Source: Acanthosepion esculentum (taxonomy: Eukaryota; Mollusca; Cephalopoda; Sepiida; Sepiidae). Taken from it: 64,000 nucleotides of DNA. The notes below the pieces were generated by a model, which saw only the letters and a program-made list of their open reading frames with translations, did not search any database and had not been told where the DNA came from. The stretch lies in NCBI GenBank assembly GCA_964036315.1, contig OZ038498.1, positions 6,944,778 to 7,008,777 of the forward strand, written 5' to 3'. Within the stretch, counting starts at the first letter, position 1; each line of letters begins with the position of its first letter. Shown here piece by piece: positions 11,450-21,319 of the stretch. The translations under genes and the position numbers were made by a program.

Positions 11450-11790
11450 ATTAGAGACACAATATTTTCATTATTCGGACTATTGACCTCATCTTTGTTG
11501 CTATATTTATTACAATGTTTCGGTCGATGTACGCTCCGGCCTTCTTCAGGTGGTTGGAATGTCGAACTGAACCCTTTATTTCGCCCACAAGGGTAGACTG
11601 TTCTAGTTCCATGTGCCATGTTTAATGGATATAAGTTATCAGTTATCTCCTGTTAATTTCCCGCTCAAAGTTCTCCACTGCCTTAAGCATTGAACTCACA
11701 CTCTTTGGGTGGATCTAACCAACGCCTTTATCCACTGTGCGACGTGTCCGTGTATGAATTTCTGGGTATTATAAATCATTTTTTCCAGTG
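11450..11790 (-). mobile_element. PLE-1 3' region with tRNA-like module (copy P1)
   Basis: Read on minus, it begins with a tRNA-like module (GTGGATAAAGGCGTTGG and AGTGTGAGTTCAATGC, about 11660-11755). It continues through GGAACTAGAACAGTCTACCC and the hammerhead-like block CCTGAAGAAGGCCGGAGCGT to CCGAAACATTGTAATAAATA (about 11503-11560), then ends near the AATAGTCCGAATAATG tail. The same order follows the PLE reading frame at 17.0-17.5 and 42.2-42.6 kb, which is why I attribute it to a Penelope-like element. No PLE coding sequence is left here. Confidence 0.7.
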
Positions 11791-11844
11791 CTCATATTGC
11801 AATTTTTGCTGTTATCATCCATGTTTTTATCAGAGCTCATATTG

Positions 11845-12065
11845 AAACTGATAACGGACATCTATTAAACATGGTAAGTGGAACTAGAACAGTCAGTGAG
11901 CGAAATAAAGGGTTCAGTTCGACATTCCAACCACCTGAAGAAGTCCGGAGCGTACAACGGCAGAAACGTTGTAATAAATTATGGCGACAAATATGAGGAC
12001 AATAGTCTGAATAATGTAAATAATGTACATAATACCTCATCTCAGAAATATCGACAGATACAATA
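11845..12065 (+). mobile_element. PLE-1 terminal region (copy P2)
   Basis: It contains GTGGAACTAGAACAGTCAG, the hammerhead-like core ACCTGAAGAAGTCCGGAGCG with AGAAACGTTGTAATAAATTA (11935-11985), and the tail AATAGTCTGAATAATGTAAA to CATAATACCTCATCTCAG. Its orientation is opposite to P1, so P1 and P2 are tail-to-tail. In stem II the expected closing C before GAAAC is replaced (GGCAGAAAC), so this copy is further decayed. Confidence 0.7.
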
Positions 12066-12214
12066 TTTTCCTCACTACAGGAGCTGTTCCAAGAAGTGCT
12101 ACGACCTGCGTACTCACAAATATGTCAGGTATTTCCAAGGCGACCTGCGTAACAGAATGATTCCTGAAAATGATAAAATGGACAATTAGAACGGCTTGTT
12201 ACTTTTAGGATTAA

Positions 12215-13008
12215 TTCATAGCTGCTCTTGTGTACATTTCTGATATCAGATCGATTGCTATCCAAGCGAGTGTCAGAGATCTTGCATTATCGGAGGTTCT
12301 ATAAGTCGTACAACCACAAACAGGAGTCCTGGGTATGACGATAAACTGCATCCGGCAGCAAGTCTTCTGAGTAGGAGATTGGAAGTTTTGAGGAGCGTGG
12401 AACCACCTCTTAATTGCTGTTGTTCCAAGGTTCACCCTCACCCGGGATGGTAGCAACAGTTCGGGTCCCATTTAGGGCTGCTTTTTGTGTACATTTCTGA
12501 TATCAGTGTGATCGCTATCCAAGCGCGTGTCAAAGATCTTCCATTATGGTTGTTTTATGATGAAGTCGTACGACCAAAAAACAGGAGTCCTGGGTATGAC
12601 GATAAACTACATCCGGTTACAAGTCCTCTGACCAGGAGATTGGATGTTTTGAGGAGAGTGGAACCACCTCTTAATTGCTTATGTTCCAAGGTTCACCCTC
12701 AGCCGGGATGGTAGCACCTGTAAGGGTCCCATTTTTTAGCAAACATTGAACGCCCAAACAAAAATCAATCACCAGGAAAGTATAAAAATAGAAACAATGC
12801 ATATTTATAGTAAAATGACCAACAATAAATATTCATGGAAAAATGACCAACAATACATTTTACTATAGTTAAAGGCATACAATTGCGTTCAAAATATATT
12901 TAATTGAAGCCATAAAGCAGTGTTCAAAACATTTAGATTTTGGCATTAAATAACCCCAAGAGGTTAATATACCGCTATACAAAATCAACCAACATCCAAC
13001 CCCAAACA

Positions 13009-13010
<2 letters not shown>
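12215..13010 (+). mobile_element. composite GGTATGACGATAAAC repeat, copy 2 with duplicated head
   Basis: The head is present twice in tandem, about 257 bases apart. Both start GCTGCT then TGTACATTTCTGATATCA (12221 and 12478), and both reach TCCTGGGTATGACGATAAAC (12328 and 12589). Only the second continues into the variable segment (AGTAAAATGACCAACAATA units, 12800-12870) and the satellite-like tail (GGCATTAAATAACCCCAAGA, 12932). Frames of 75-86 codons through the heads are not conserved between copies, so I do not call them genes. Confidence 0.7.

Positions 13011-13015
<5 letters not shown>

Positions 13016-13062
<47 letters not shown>
13016..13062. repeat. (TTA)n microsatellite
   Basis: About 15 ATT units, directly downstream of the composite repeat tail. 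Confidence 0.95.
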
Positions 13063-13159
13063 TTAATTGGAACTAAAACAGATAAGTATTCAGTTTTTTT
13101 ACATTAGTAATAACTGATGAATTTCACTAAAAATAAACAGATAACACTTCTTCTTACTA

Positions 13160-13665
13160 ATTCAGCATTCTCCACAGTATTCTTTTTTTAAGCATTTCAC
13201 CCCAAGCAAGGCGGGGGTGCCACTAACACGCAATGAGTTATAGAGAATGAGAGCAAGTGAAAAGAGAGGTGTTTGAGGAAAGGATATAGAGAAGGACGGT
13301 GATCAGTATCAAGGCATCAGATGTCTATTGGCATTGCATTTGAGTATTTAAAGATTATAGCTATCAAGGAAACAAGTAGGAGGAGGCGAGTTTCACTGTC
13401 GGGAAGTGCGAGAGAAGATTTTGTAGTAGAAGAGACGGCTACATTTAACCGTTTCGACAGTGAAAGGGTGGGACCGAGATGCCAACCTAGTAGCACGCTT
13501 AAATTTATGCAGTTGGCGTATCAGTGAAAGTATCTCGTCAGAACAGTTGCCATGAAAATATTTCTAGAAAAGAGAGAAACCACATCACGTCTGTGAGAAA
13601 GTGAGTGTAGACGAGATGCCGGATCAGGACCTACCATATTGCATATCTCTATCTTTAGTAATGTT
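13160..13665 (-). mobile_element. Jockey-type LINE 3' end, 5'-truncated
   Basis: The reverse complement matches the 3' end of the LINE at 29.6-32 kb almost base for base in blocks: AATATTTTCATGGCAACTG, GCATAAATTTAAGCGTGCTA, CATCTCGGTCCCACCC and the terminal GGGTGAAATGCTTAAA segment. It corresponds to about 31530-31995 of that copy. It ends at its 3' side near 13160 and is severely 5'-truncated. Insertions and deletions break the frame. It lies immediately next to an older LINE in the same orientation. Confidence 0.85.
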
Positions 13666-13679
13666 GCTGGATGTTATTT

Positions 13680-14460
13680 TTGACTTCTTCTTAGGTTAAG
13701 ATTGTAGTGGTCGGAAAAGTATTCGCTGGGGAATTCCACCAAGCGCCAGTTCTGGGAAAGAGGCTGTCTGAGTGGAATTTTCTCCATGCCAAAAGAATAC
13801 GAAAGGTTTGAGGATGATTTGACGCCCTGTGCATTGCAAGGCGGTTCATAGCTGTAGTCCGAAGTGGTAGAGCCAAGCTCATCTGAGTATTTGCTACAGT
13901 GACAGCGACAGCTTAGTACCGTTTCGTCTGTGGGAAAGGGATTGCAGGGTAGAAAATAATTCATCACTCACAGGACCGCTTAATCGCTTTTTGACTCACT
14001 CAAGGCTGGACAATGAGAACTGGTCAGCAGTAAACCAGATATTGTAGAAATATTCTCTTTTTACTCTGATCTGCCATATATGCGGAGTAAGGTACTTTCT
14101 GGAATGGTTCAGGGCCTTTCTTCCAGTATCTTTAGCGATGGAGCGAATATGCGAATTTAATTTGAGGTCTGGATGGAGCTTTAGTCCCAACAGATTTTCA
14201 AGGCAAAGAGTCTCATTAAGAGTACAATTGGTTATGATTAAGATTTCTTTACAAAAATTATTACGTATATGTCGAGAGTATATCAAGAATATTATATATA
14301 GCGTATTACAATTATGACTAAATAATAGTATGGAACTACTGAATATTTGTAATTCGCCACATGATACCAATGACAGTTGGCATAGGAGATAACAGGTCAA
14401 TGAAGGTATTAGCCGTAAAGAATTACAATAAATAGTATAGACTACTCGAATACGATTCAA
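13680..14460 (-). pseudogene. older Jockey/CR1-like LINE C-terminal fragment
   Basis: The minus strand reads LLGLKLHPDLKLNSHI (thumb region) with NHSRKYLTPHI, then across a frameshift KYSDELGS, LSQNWRLVEFPSEYFSDHYN and LNLRRSQK. The order is that of a LINE C-terminus (compare SRTSRLWNSLP and CFPDSYNLRLFKCN at 31.75-31.86 kb). It is a different, more diverged family than the adjacent 13160-13665 copy, and it is disrupted. Confidence 0.65.
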
Positions 14461-15362
14461 TAAAGTGGGAGGAAGTGAGAGAGAAAATAAGAAGGGAGAG
14501 TAAGAAAATACGAGAAACTAAATGAAATAACAGAGACCTGATAAAAACGAATGAAAACTCGGGCAGTATCAGTAGCGAGATTTGCGAAACCATTTCTCGG
14601 ATGAAGGAAAGAAGAACTGAAATGAATGGGCGGACGAATTAGGAAAGTCATGACAACGACACTGTTTATCGGTGAAAAGAAGAGGACTCAACACTAAAAG
14701 CAGTGTACAAACGAGTAAAATAAAGCTGGATAAATGTATTCAACAATGCGATTAAAAATGTTAGCAAGAACAAAACTGGCAAAAGAAATATAGGAGTGAA
14801 AAATACAAGGAAAGAAATAAAAAGAAAAGAAAAACAATCTACATGGGGAATATAAAAGGGAAATAAAACCATAGCGGACGTAAATATCAAAGGCAAAGCC
14901 TCGCAGAGGACACTTGAAAAAAGAAATGGAATCCTTAATTTTTTCAGCCTAGAAGAAGCTTATAATCTGCATTAGGGCATATTACATCTAGGTGAGGATT
15001 AACAAAATCTACCCCCCACACCAGAAAATAGAAACTGATCCTTTTTGGAACATTAGAGTAAATGTAGGAAACTGGCACAGAAAGAATACAAGATTAGGCC
15101 CGACGGGGTAGCATCAGTTATACAGTAGGAACTGTGCAAATAACATGAGTTTGATAAAGCAGACAAATGACACCAGCACAAAACAGAGACTATTCCGAGA
15201 AACCAATAATCGTCGAGTCAATTCAACAAGTAGACTGGTTCTGATAATCACAAGTAAAAAAAGAAGCCAACCTGACTCGAGTCGTAGAAGTTTCAAAGGT
15301 CTAAAGAAGAAACAGAGAGCGGTGAGAGACTGGAGGAAAACCCAGAGAACTTACCCGAGAAC
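14461..15362. other. no intact gene; possible LINE ORF scrap
   Basis: Purine-rich on plus. Readings near 15080-15130 give KIRPDGVASVIQ, faintly like the first palm motif of non-LTR reverse transcriptases (x-G-P-D-G-I). The frames are badly broken and the call is weak. Confidence 0.25.
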
Positions 15363-15402
<40 letters not shown>

Positions 15403-15457
15403 ATTAAGTAATTCATCGAGTCTGAAACCTCAACAGAATGCTGTAAGCACTGTCACA

Positions 15458-15521
15458 GAATGCAGAAAGCACTGGACGGCCGTTTCGTCCTATATTTGGG
15501 ACTCATCAGCAGTGCGCATCC
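15458..15521 (-). ncRNA. type I hammerhead ribozyme, left arm
   Basis: This is the exact mirror of the right-arm ribozyme on the opposite strand: CTGATGA is at 15503-15509, GAAAC at 15482-15486, and cleavage is expected between 15475 and 15474. Because both arms are identical, either strand, if transcribed, contains one sense ribozyme plus its full complement. Long-hairpin formation would then compete with ribozyme folding. Confidence 0.93.
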
Positions 15522-15536
15522 ACTACCGAGAGTAGT

Positions 15537-15600
15537 GGATGCGCACTGCTGATGAGTCCCAAATATAGGACGAAACGGCCGTCCAGTGCTTTCTGCATTC
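15537..15600 (+). ncRNA. type I hammerhead ribozyme, right arm
   Basis: All elements of a type I hammerhead are present in order: stem I strand GATGC (15538-15542) and GCACTG (15543-15548); core CTGATGA (15549-15555); stem II GTCC/GGAC (15556-15559 with 15568-15571) around an AT-rich loop; GAAAC (15572-15576); a minimal stem III formed by ACG and CGT around GC; cleavage triplet GTC (15581-15583), with cleavage expected after 15583; then CAGTGC (15584-15589) pairing with GCACTG, a five-base bulge, and GCATT closing the outer helix. The bulged stem I is typical of fast natural hammerheads. The stem III is very short, as in PLE and retrozyme hammerheads, which often act as dimers. Activity itself is inference. 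Confidence 0.93.
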
Positions 15601-15683
15601 TGTGACAGTGCTTACAGCATTCTGTTGAGGTTTCAGACTCGATGAATTACTTAATTACATTTATCAAATCCTCCTAATTATTA

Positions 15684-15805
<122 letters not shown>

Positions 15806-16135
15806 AGGTGACAGTCTCGCCCATAGCAACCAGTGTACTTGGAGACGCGCAGAAACACTGGACTCGAAATTATATTTTGTCACTTTCTTTCTGCAAGTTA
15901 ATATATTCACAATAAGATTGGTTTTAAGCAATCGATGCTGGCAAGAATTAAATGATTTATAACCATTTTGAAAATGAGAATTTAACCGAATAACATCTAA
16001 TACCCGCTAGAAATGTTTCCAATATCTTATTTGGTGATTTGGCATTTTATTAAGTAACTGAAGTGTTGTTCCTCATACTGTAAAGAACTATATAAAATAG
16101 CATTTTATATTGATTGATTGATATCTGTATCTATC

Positions 16136-16944
16136 TATATTTCTGAGATGAGGTATTATGTACACTATTTACATTATTCGGACTATTGTCCTCATCTTTG
16201 ACGCCATATTTATTACAACGTTTCGGCCTTTCAGTATCTGTCAATATTTCTGAGATGAGGTATTATGTACACTATTTACAATATTCGGACTATTGTCTTC
16301 ATCTTTGTCGCCATATTTATTACAACGTTTCGGCCTTTCGGTATCTGTCTATATTTCTGAGATGAGGTATTATGTACACTATTTACATTATTCGGACTAT
16401 TGTCCTCATCTTTGTCGCCATATTTATTACAACGTTTAAGCCTTTCAGTATCTGTCTATATTTCTGAGATGAGGTATTATGTACACTATTTACTCATCTT
16501 TGTGGCCATATTTATTACAACGTTTCGGCCCTTGAGTATCTGTCTATATTTCTGAGATGAGGTATTATGTACACTATTTACATTATTCGGACTATTGTCC
16601 TCATATTTGTCGCCATATTTATTACAACGTTTCGACCCTTCAGTATCTGTCTATATTTCTGAGATGAGGTATTATGTACACTATTTACATTATTCGGACT
16701 ATTGTCATTATTATTGTCACCATATTTATTACAACGTTTGGGCCTTTCTGTATCTATCTATATTTCTGAGTTGAGTTATTATGTACACTATTTACATTAT
16801 TCAGACTATTGTTCTGATCATTGTCGCCATATTTATTACAACGTTTCGGCACTTCAGTATCTGTTTATATTTCTGAGATGAGGTATAATGTACCCTCTTT
16901 ACATTATTCGGACTATTGTCCTCATCTTTGTCGCCATATTTATT
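16136..16944 (-). repeat. 107-bp tandem array of the PLE-1 tail, about 7.5 units
   Basis: The marker TCTGAGATGAGG occurs at 16142, 16249, 16356, 16463, 16551, 16658, 16765 (one base different) and 16872. The spacing is 107 bases except for one 88-base unit with a 19-base deletion. On minus each unit reads GGCCGAAACGTTGTAATAAA, GGCGACAAAGATGAGGACAA, AGTCCGAATAATGTAAATAG and CATAATACCTCATCTCAG, which is the 3'-terminal part of PLE-1 including the GAAAC half of its hammerhead-like core. The array is directly fused, in inverted orientation, to a PLE-1 coding end at 16945. Confidence 0.95.
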
Positions 16945-17040
16945 ATGCTAGGCCACAATAATCTCCTGAGCCGACCAAGCATAGAAATGAATGCAATATG
17001 GGAACCAGTAATAAAGAGTGCAAGAAAAAAACAAGAATAG
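16945..17040 (+). pseudogene. Penelope-like element C-terminus
   Basis: The frame reads MLGHNNLLSRPSIEMNAIWE then PVIKSARKKQE and a stop. It matches in register the end of the GIY-YIG ORF on the minus strand at 42.6-42.9 kb (HILGHKNLLS then the diverged counterpart of EMNAIWEPVI). In PLEs this is the extreme C-terminus, just after the GIY-YIG endonuclease. Everything upstream is missing and replaced by the inverted 107-bp array. The ATG is internal, not a real start. Confidence 0.7.
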
Positions 17041-17495
17041 CAATATTAACTCTGGTAAAAACATGATATGATAACAGCAAAAATTGCAATATGAGCACTG
17101 GTAAAAATGATAGTTTAAGACATTATGTTTATAATATCCAGAAATTCATACACAGATATCCTCAAGGACACATGGCACAGTGGATAAAGGCGTTAGTTAG
17201 ATCCAGTGACAGGACCCAAAGAGTGTGACTTCAATACCTGTTTAAGGCAGTGGAGAACTTTCAGAGGGAAAAATTAACAGGAGATAACTGATAACTGACA
17301 TATATTAGACATGGCACGTGGAACTAGAACAGTCTACCCCAGTGAGCGAAATAAAGGATTCAGTTCGACATTCCAACCACTTGAAGAAGGACTGAGCGTA
17401 CAACGGCCTAAACGTTGTAATAAATATGGCGACAAAGATGACGACAATAGTCCGAATAATGTAAATAGTGTCATTGATATCTATATTTTATTTCA
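17041..17495 (+). mobile_element. PLE-1 3' region (copy P3)
   Basis: The region follows the PLE stop codon. After about 120 bases comes a tRNA-like module, then GGCACGTGGAACTAGAACAG, then the hammerhead-like block (CACTTGAAGAAGGACTGAGC to CCTAAACGTTGTAATAAATA, 17378-17427) and the tail to CGAATAATGTAAATAGTG. Here the core is CTTGAAGA and TAAAC instead of CCTGAAGA and GAAAC, so this copy is mutated at positions a hammerhead needs. Layout and spacing match the minus-strand copy at 42.2-42.6 kb. Confidence 0.75.
17160..17262 (+). other. tRNA-like module inside PLE-1 3' region
   Basis: CACAGTGGATAAAGGCGTTAG resembles an RNA polymerase III A box region. GTGTGACTTCAATACCTG (GTGTGAGTTCAATACC in other copies) resembles a B box about 40 bases further on. 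The module is repeated with the same order at 11.7, 42.4, 44.1 and 44.5 kb. Whether it drives transcription is unknown. It could also be an old SINE captured by the element. Confidence 0.5.
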
Positions 17496-17619
17496 GATAT
17501 AAAAGATTGCAATGGGCTGTAAGAAAGATATAACGTCAAAAGAGAAATAAGATATTTTAAATTTATTCAATAAAAGATACTAAGCATTAGAAAGTCCAAA
17601 AATGTCGAAGAGATCACAA

Positions 17620-17990
17620 AACTATCTTAATTTCTGGGATGAGGACTTATGTTTTTCATACTATTTACTTGTGGACAATTGTCCTAATCTTTGTTGTTGA
17701 CATAGTAATTGTGAGTACAATCCTTGGATCGGGCAGTATTCACTTGGTCTCAGTGGGCGAGCAATTGATTGAACAGAACTAAAATATAATAACGAAACGA
17801 GATATCCCGAGATTTAGGCAGTGGAAAAGAACAGTATATCCTCGGAGATTAAATAAAATATTTCGTTCAGAATTCCATATAAGTTATCCGGATCGGCATA
17901 CACCTGATGAAACAACGGCCGAAATCTTGTGATAACAACAACAAAAATGGGGACAACAGTACACATGCAAATAGTGTAAATAAATATCAC
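17620..17990 (+). mobile_element. diverged PLE-1-like terminal pair (copy P4)
   Basis: An inverted tail scrap (TTTCTGGGATGAGGACTTAT to GGACAATTGTCCTAATCTTT, 17633-17690) precedes a plus-strand terminal block with CACCTGATGAAACAACGGCC then GAAATCTTGTGATAACAAC (17901-17940) and a tail GGGGACAACAGT to AATAGTGTAAATAAATATC. The CTGATGA core is exact here, but GAAAC is GAAAT and the expected cleavage triplet ends in G, so it should be inactive. It is the same inverted-tail plus direct-copy architecture as the other PLE-1 loci. Confidence 0.6.
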
Positions 17991-18339
17991 AGAGAACATT
18001 GGTTAGATGGGAATAGGAAATAATGATTTGCTTCAAGAATTTAAGGTTATTTTAGAAATAATATCGATAAGAAATGTGAAAATGGGACAAGAAAAAAAAA
18101 TGTGAAGATTGTGTTGCAAATATAGACATAAAGACTATAGTCAGAATATCAAGATCCTTGGCGAAAGTTCAGTATGCAGACACTCTACCATATTTAAGTC
18201 AACAGCAAAAAACACGCATAAGAACGTGTAAATTATGTGAAGAAGTACATGAAAGCTGATTGTCTAACAGAGCCAGAAGTTGTTAGCAAAAGGGGCAGCC
18301 CAACGTGCGAACTGAGGATACCAGAATCACATTAATAGC

Positions 18340-18885
18340 TAGGAAGTGTTTTAACATAGGATGAGAAGCGCGACTCGGAAATCGGAAGGCGCATTGGGAT
18401 AACCAAAGATGCACCCCGAAAGTTAAACATTGTATTCAGAACCAGTAAAATTTCCTTAAAACAATGAAAAGAATAATCAACTGTTATTTCCAATATGACA
18501 GTGAATTCTGGAAAGTATTCTCAAAGATGAAGAAGAGCAACATAAATATAGTTCTACAGAAGGATGCTGAGGATACCATGGATTGGACATGTGAACAACG
18601 ACGCCGTTTTAGAGAAAATGGAAATAAAAAGAAGACAGGCAGTTGTAATTTATAAGTCACATAATGAGGAAAGTGGGCTTGGAAAATTTGATACTCACAG
18701 GACAGATTGAAGGCGAGAAGGACTGAGGAAACCAACGCATAACTTAGCTTGAGTAAATGGATGACGGAACAAGGTTTAGGATAAATAAGAAATATATACA
18801 ACATTTATTAAGCACTATAAAGGACAGGAAATTGTGGAGAGCCATGATCAACTACTTCTTGAAGAGACACGGCGTATAGAAGAAG
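18340..18885 (+). pseudogene. RTE-like LINE fragment (copy 2)
   Basis: The piece shares AGAAGGATGCTGAGGATACC, CATAATGAGGAAAGTGGGC and ACTATAAAGGACAGGAAATT with copies at 5.2-5.6 and 21.3 kb. It corresponds to reverse transcriptase thumb and C-terminal sequence and its downstream tail, heavily broken. Confidence 0.6.
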
Positions 18886-19503
18886 AAGAATGTTTACTGA
18901 TAAAGATATCGTGACATTGAATGATCGTGATAGCTAGGCTAAGGTTTGGGTCCTTTATGGAAATAGACAAGCAACAAGATTTCGAACAAAACTAGGTGCA
19001 TGTTTACGATAGTATTGTAGGCAATAAAATTATTGGGGTCTTTAAATATGATGGCAGCGTCAGGAAAACATTATTGTAGTTTCTGTGACAAAATGTTTTT
19101 TGAGTGCTACAGATTACAGTGAAGTAGTTTCACGCTAAAGTATATGACAATGCACTTTAACATTATGCGAAGTTAATTATTAGCCACCATACCAAAATGG
19201 TTTCAAAGCTCCCAAATTAAATGGCCCTCAGAAGCTCTTAAATAAAGAACTTCCGTCATTAAAAGAGAAATATATTGAAGTAGAAAACAATATTAAAGCA
19301 AAGATGACGTCTGCGAAGCAATAAAACTTCAAGTAATGTTAAATTTGAAACGTTAGAAAAACTAACAATATTAAAAGACTGATGAAGGTTTTAGTATGTC
19401 AAGAAACTCATAGTAAGACTTATAGTAATAAAGTAAGTCTCCTTACACACACATACACACAAACACTCACTCTCTCTATCTCTTTCTCTTACACACACAC
19501 ACG

Positions 19504-19539
<36 letters not shown>

Positions 19540-20155
19540 GTGTTTTGGGGCAGTAGATGATTATTTAAACATATATTATTAAATATAACAGACAATGAAC
19601 GTCTATCATGTCTGACCATTAGCCGTTCTAAAGTCGGTGTGGTTGCTTCAATTTCGGGTGAAAATAAAGACAAAAATTTGGATATTTTTTAATCTCTTCC
19701 TTTGATCTAAGCTTTCGGCTCTCACGTGGAATGACGTCATAGAACCGCATCTTGAACTTACGACCAGTGTCTGCTATTCCGCGATCGTTAATGTCGCATA
19801 GAAATCGTCTTTGTTAACATAACAGAATATCGTCTTTGACGGTGAATATCTTTCTTTTTAAATGTCCGTATAACCACTCTGAAGGTGGCTCATGAAAGAA
19901 GCCGGGGGTACCAGGAAATTGACAAAGGCTTATTGTTTGACAGGTAAATATATAAACAACCTCCTCTGAGATGATTTGGATAGTCTCACACACATCGCAG
20001 ACAAGAATGGAAGGATCACGTTTCGGTTGAAGTCACAACGAGGCAAAATTCCACACACTGTCTGGGAATAACTGACGAAGTATTGGAGTAAATAAAATAT
20101 AATCTTAAGTAGTAAATGTCCCGTATTATCATTGAGACCAGCGCTCACACTTATA
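18886..20155. other. no gene recognised; (CA)n-(TA)n microsatellite
   Basis: Mostly unique AT-rich sequence. A CT/CA/TA microsatellite lies at 19445-19540. At 19700-19720 the minus strand has GAGAGCCGAAAGCTTAGATC, a motif also found next to (TA)n at 35594, perhaps another retroelement terminus. Confidence 0.4.
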
Positions 20156-20159
20156 AGTG

Positions 20160-20900
20160 ACTAGCAGCATGACCCGGCGTTGCCCGTGCTTGATTCAAAA
20201 ATTGCACGACTCATACAGCAATCGCTATCACTTGACTTTAAATATTTTTGCCCGTCCTTGCCTTTAAAGGAGTGCCCTTTGCCGTGTTGATGTTGTTACA
20301 TGCCTTACTTCTTGCCTATCTCACAATGGGAATTTTTTCTAATCTCTAAACTAAACATTAAATCTGTTACGAACAAAGAACTAAACAAAATGAACACAAA
20401 ACGATCAGCTTTAAAAAAAACGAATGAAAAAAGAATTTTAACAAGAAATACTTTTTCCACACCCAACCCAGTTCTGCGGAATCAGAATCAACGTTGAGTT
20501 TAAGCAAGCGAATGAGCCAATTGGAGTAAAGTGCCATGCAGATTTAAATTTTTCCCACTTGTGACGAATGGAGCTATCGATTTTTTTTGCATGCTAGTTA
20601 ACATTCGTGTCAGTGAGCTGTTGGCTCTCACGCTGGCCAATAGAATCTTCCTGCCTATTCGTGGCAGCCAGCTATAGGCTCTCACTCTGGCCAGTAGAAA
20701 ATGGCCGCAAACTACATGAAAACTACCGTAGAAGCATGAAAAAATCGATTATTTCCACTATCGATGGGAATTGGGAAATGCAATGTCGTGTTGGCCTTCC
20801 CGCTAACTTGGAGCATGTGCATGTAAATTTTGGTACACATCCGTCGAAAATTGCGGCCGTGCATTCGTTACACACACAAACACATCCTGCCTTTTATAGA
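20160..20900. mobile_element. dispersed repeat with ATGACCCGGCGTTGCCCG terminus
   Basis: The left end GCAGCATGACCCGGCGTTGC and the right end CTTTTATAGACAGAGA are a pair that I associate with a non-autonomous repeat common in marine invertebrate genomes. The interior holds two partial duplications of CAGCTATAGGCTCTCAC-like sequence (about 20615 and 20670). There is no coding signal and the class is uncertain. Confidence 0.4.
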
Positions 20901-20904
20901 CAGA

Positions 20905-21319
20905 GATTTTCAATATTTTTTAATATGATGAATAATTATGAGCTGACATGTAAACGATATACTCCCATATAAATGACATATCTTGAATTATTTTATCAAC
21001 ATCAATTGGTTTAATATCAATTTTATTATAAAAACGTATTGATTCGCATAACCCCATCTGAGAATGTGTAACAGATTTAGAAATCTGAGGAATGAATGCT
21101 GGGGTTTACAAGGGTACTGTGAAGGAGACTGGTGTTTTGAGAAGTAATACTGTTAATTAATCCCCAACGATGGACACCAGTCATTTGGTATGACAATTCA
21201 AATAAATAGTAATAGAATGCGACTACTAATACTACTAATACTACTACTAATAACAATAAAAATAGTAGAAAGAGATAAAATGTTGGATGTGCAAAAACCA
21301 CTTGAAGTCGTGGAAACAG
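20905..21319. other. no gene recognised
   Basis: AT-rich, with a TACTACTAA-type microsatellite at 21223-21255. Confidence 0.4.

Larger units (their letters stand above)
15398..15660. repeat. near-perfect palindrome (129-bp arms, 5-nt spacer) between (TA)n tracts
   Basis: Bases 15398-15526 are the exact reverse complement of 15532-15660; I compared every base of both arms and found no mismatch. The spacer is CGAGA at 15527-15531. The left flank is (TA)n from 15363; the right flank, after 25 bases, is (TA)n from 15686. Each arm is one copy of a retroelement terminal segment carrying a hammerhead ribozyme (separate entries). Related single copies lie at 24536-24660 (minus) and 24905-25045 (plus). 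Complete arm identity means a very recent fold-back event, continuing arm-to-arm gene conversion, or an assembly fold. Confidence 0.97.
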
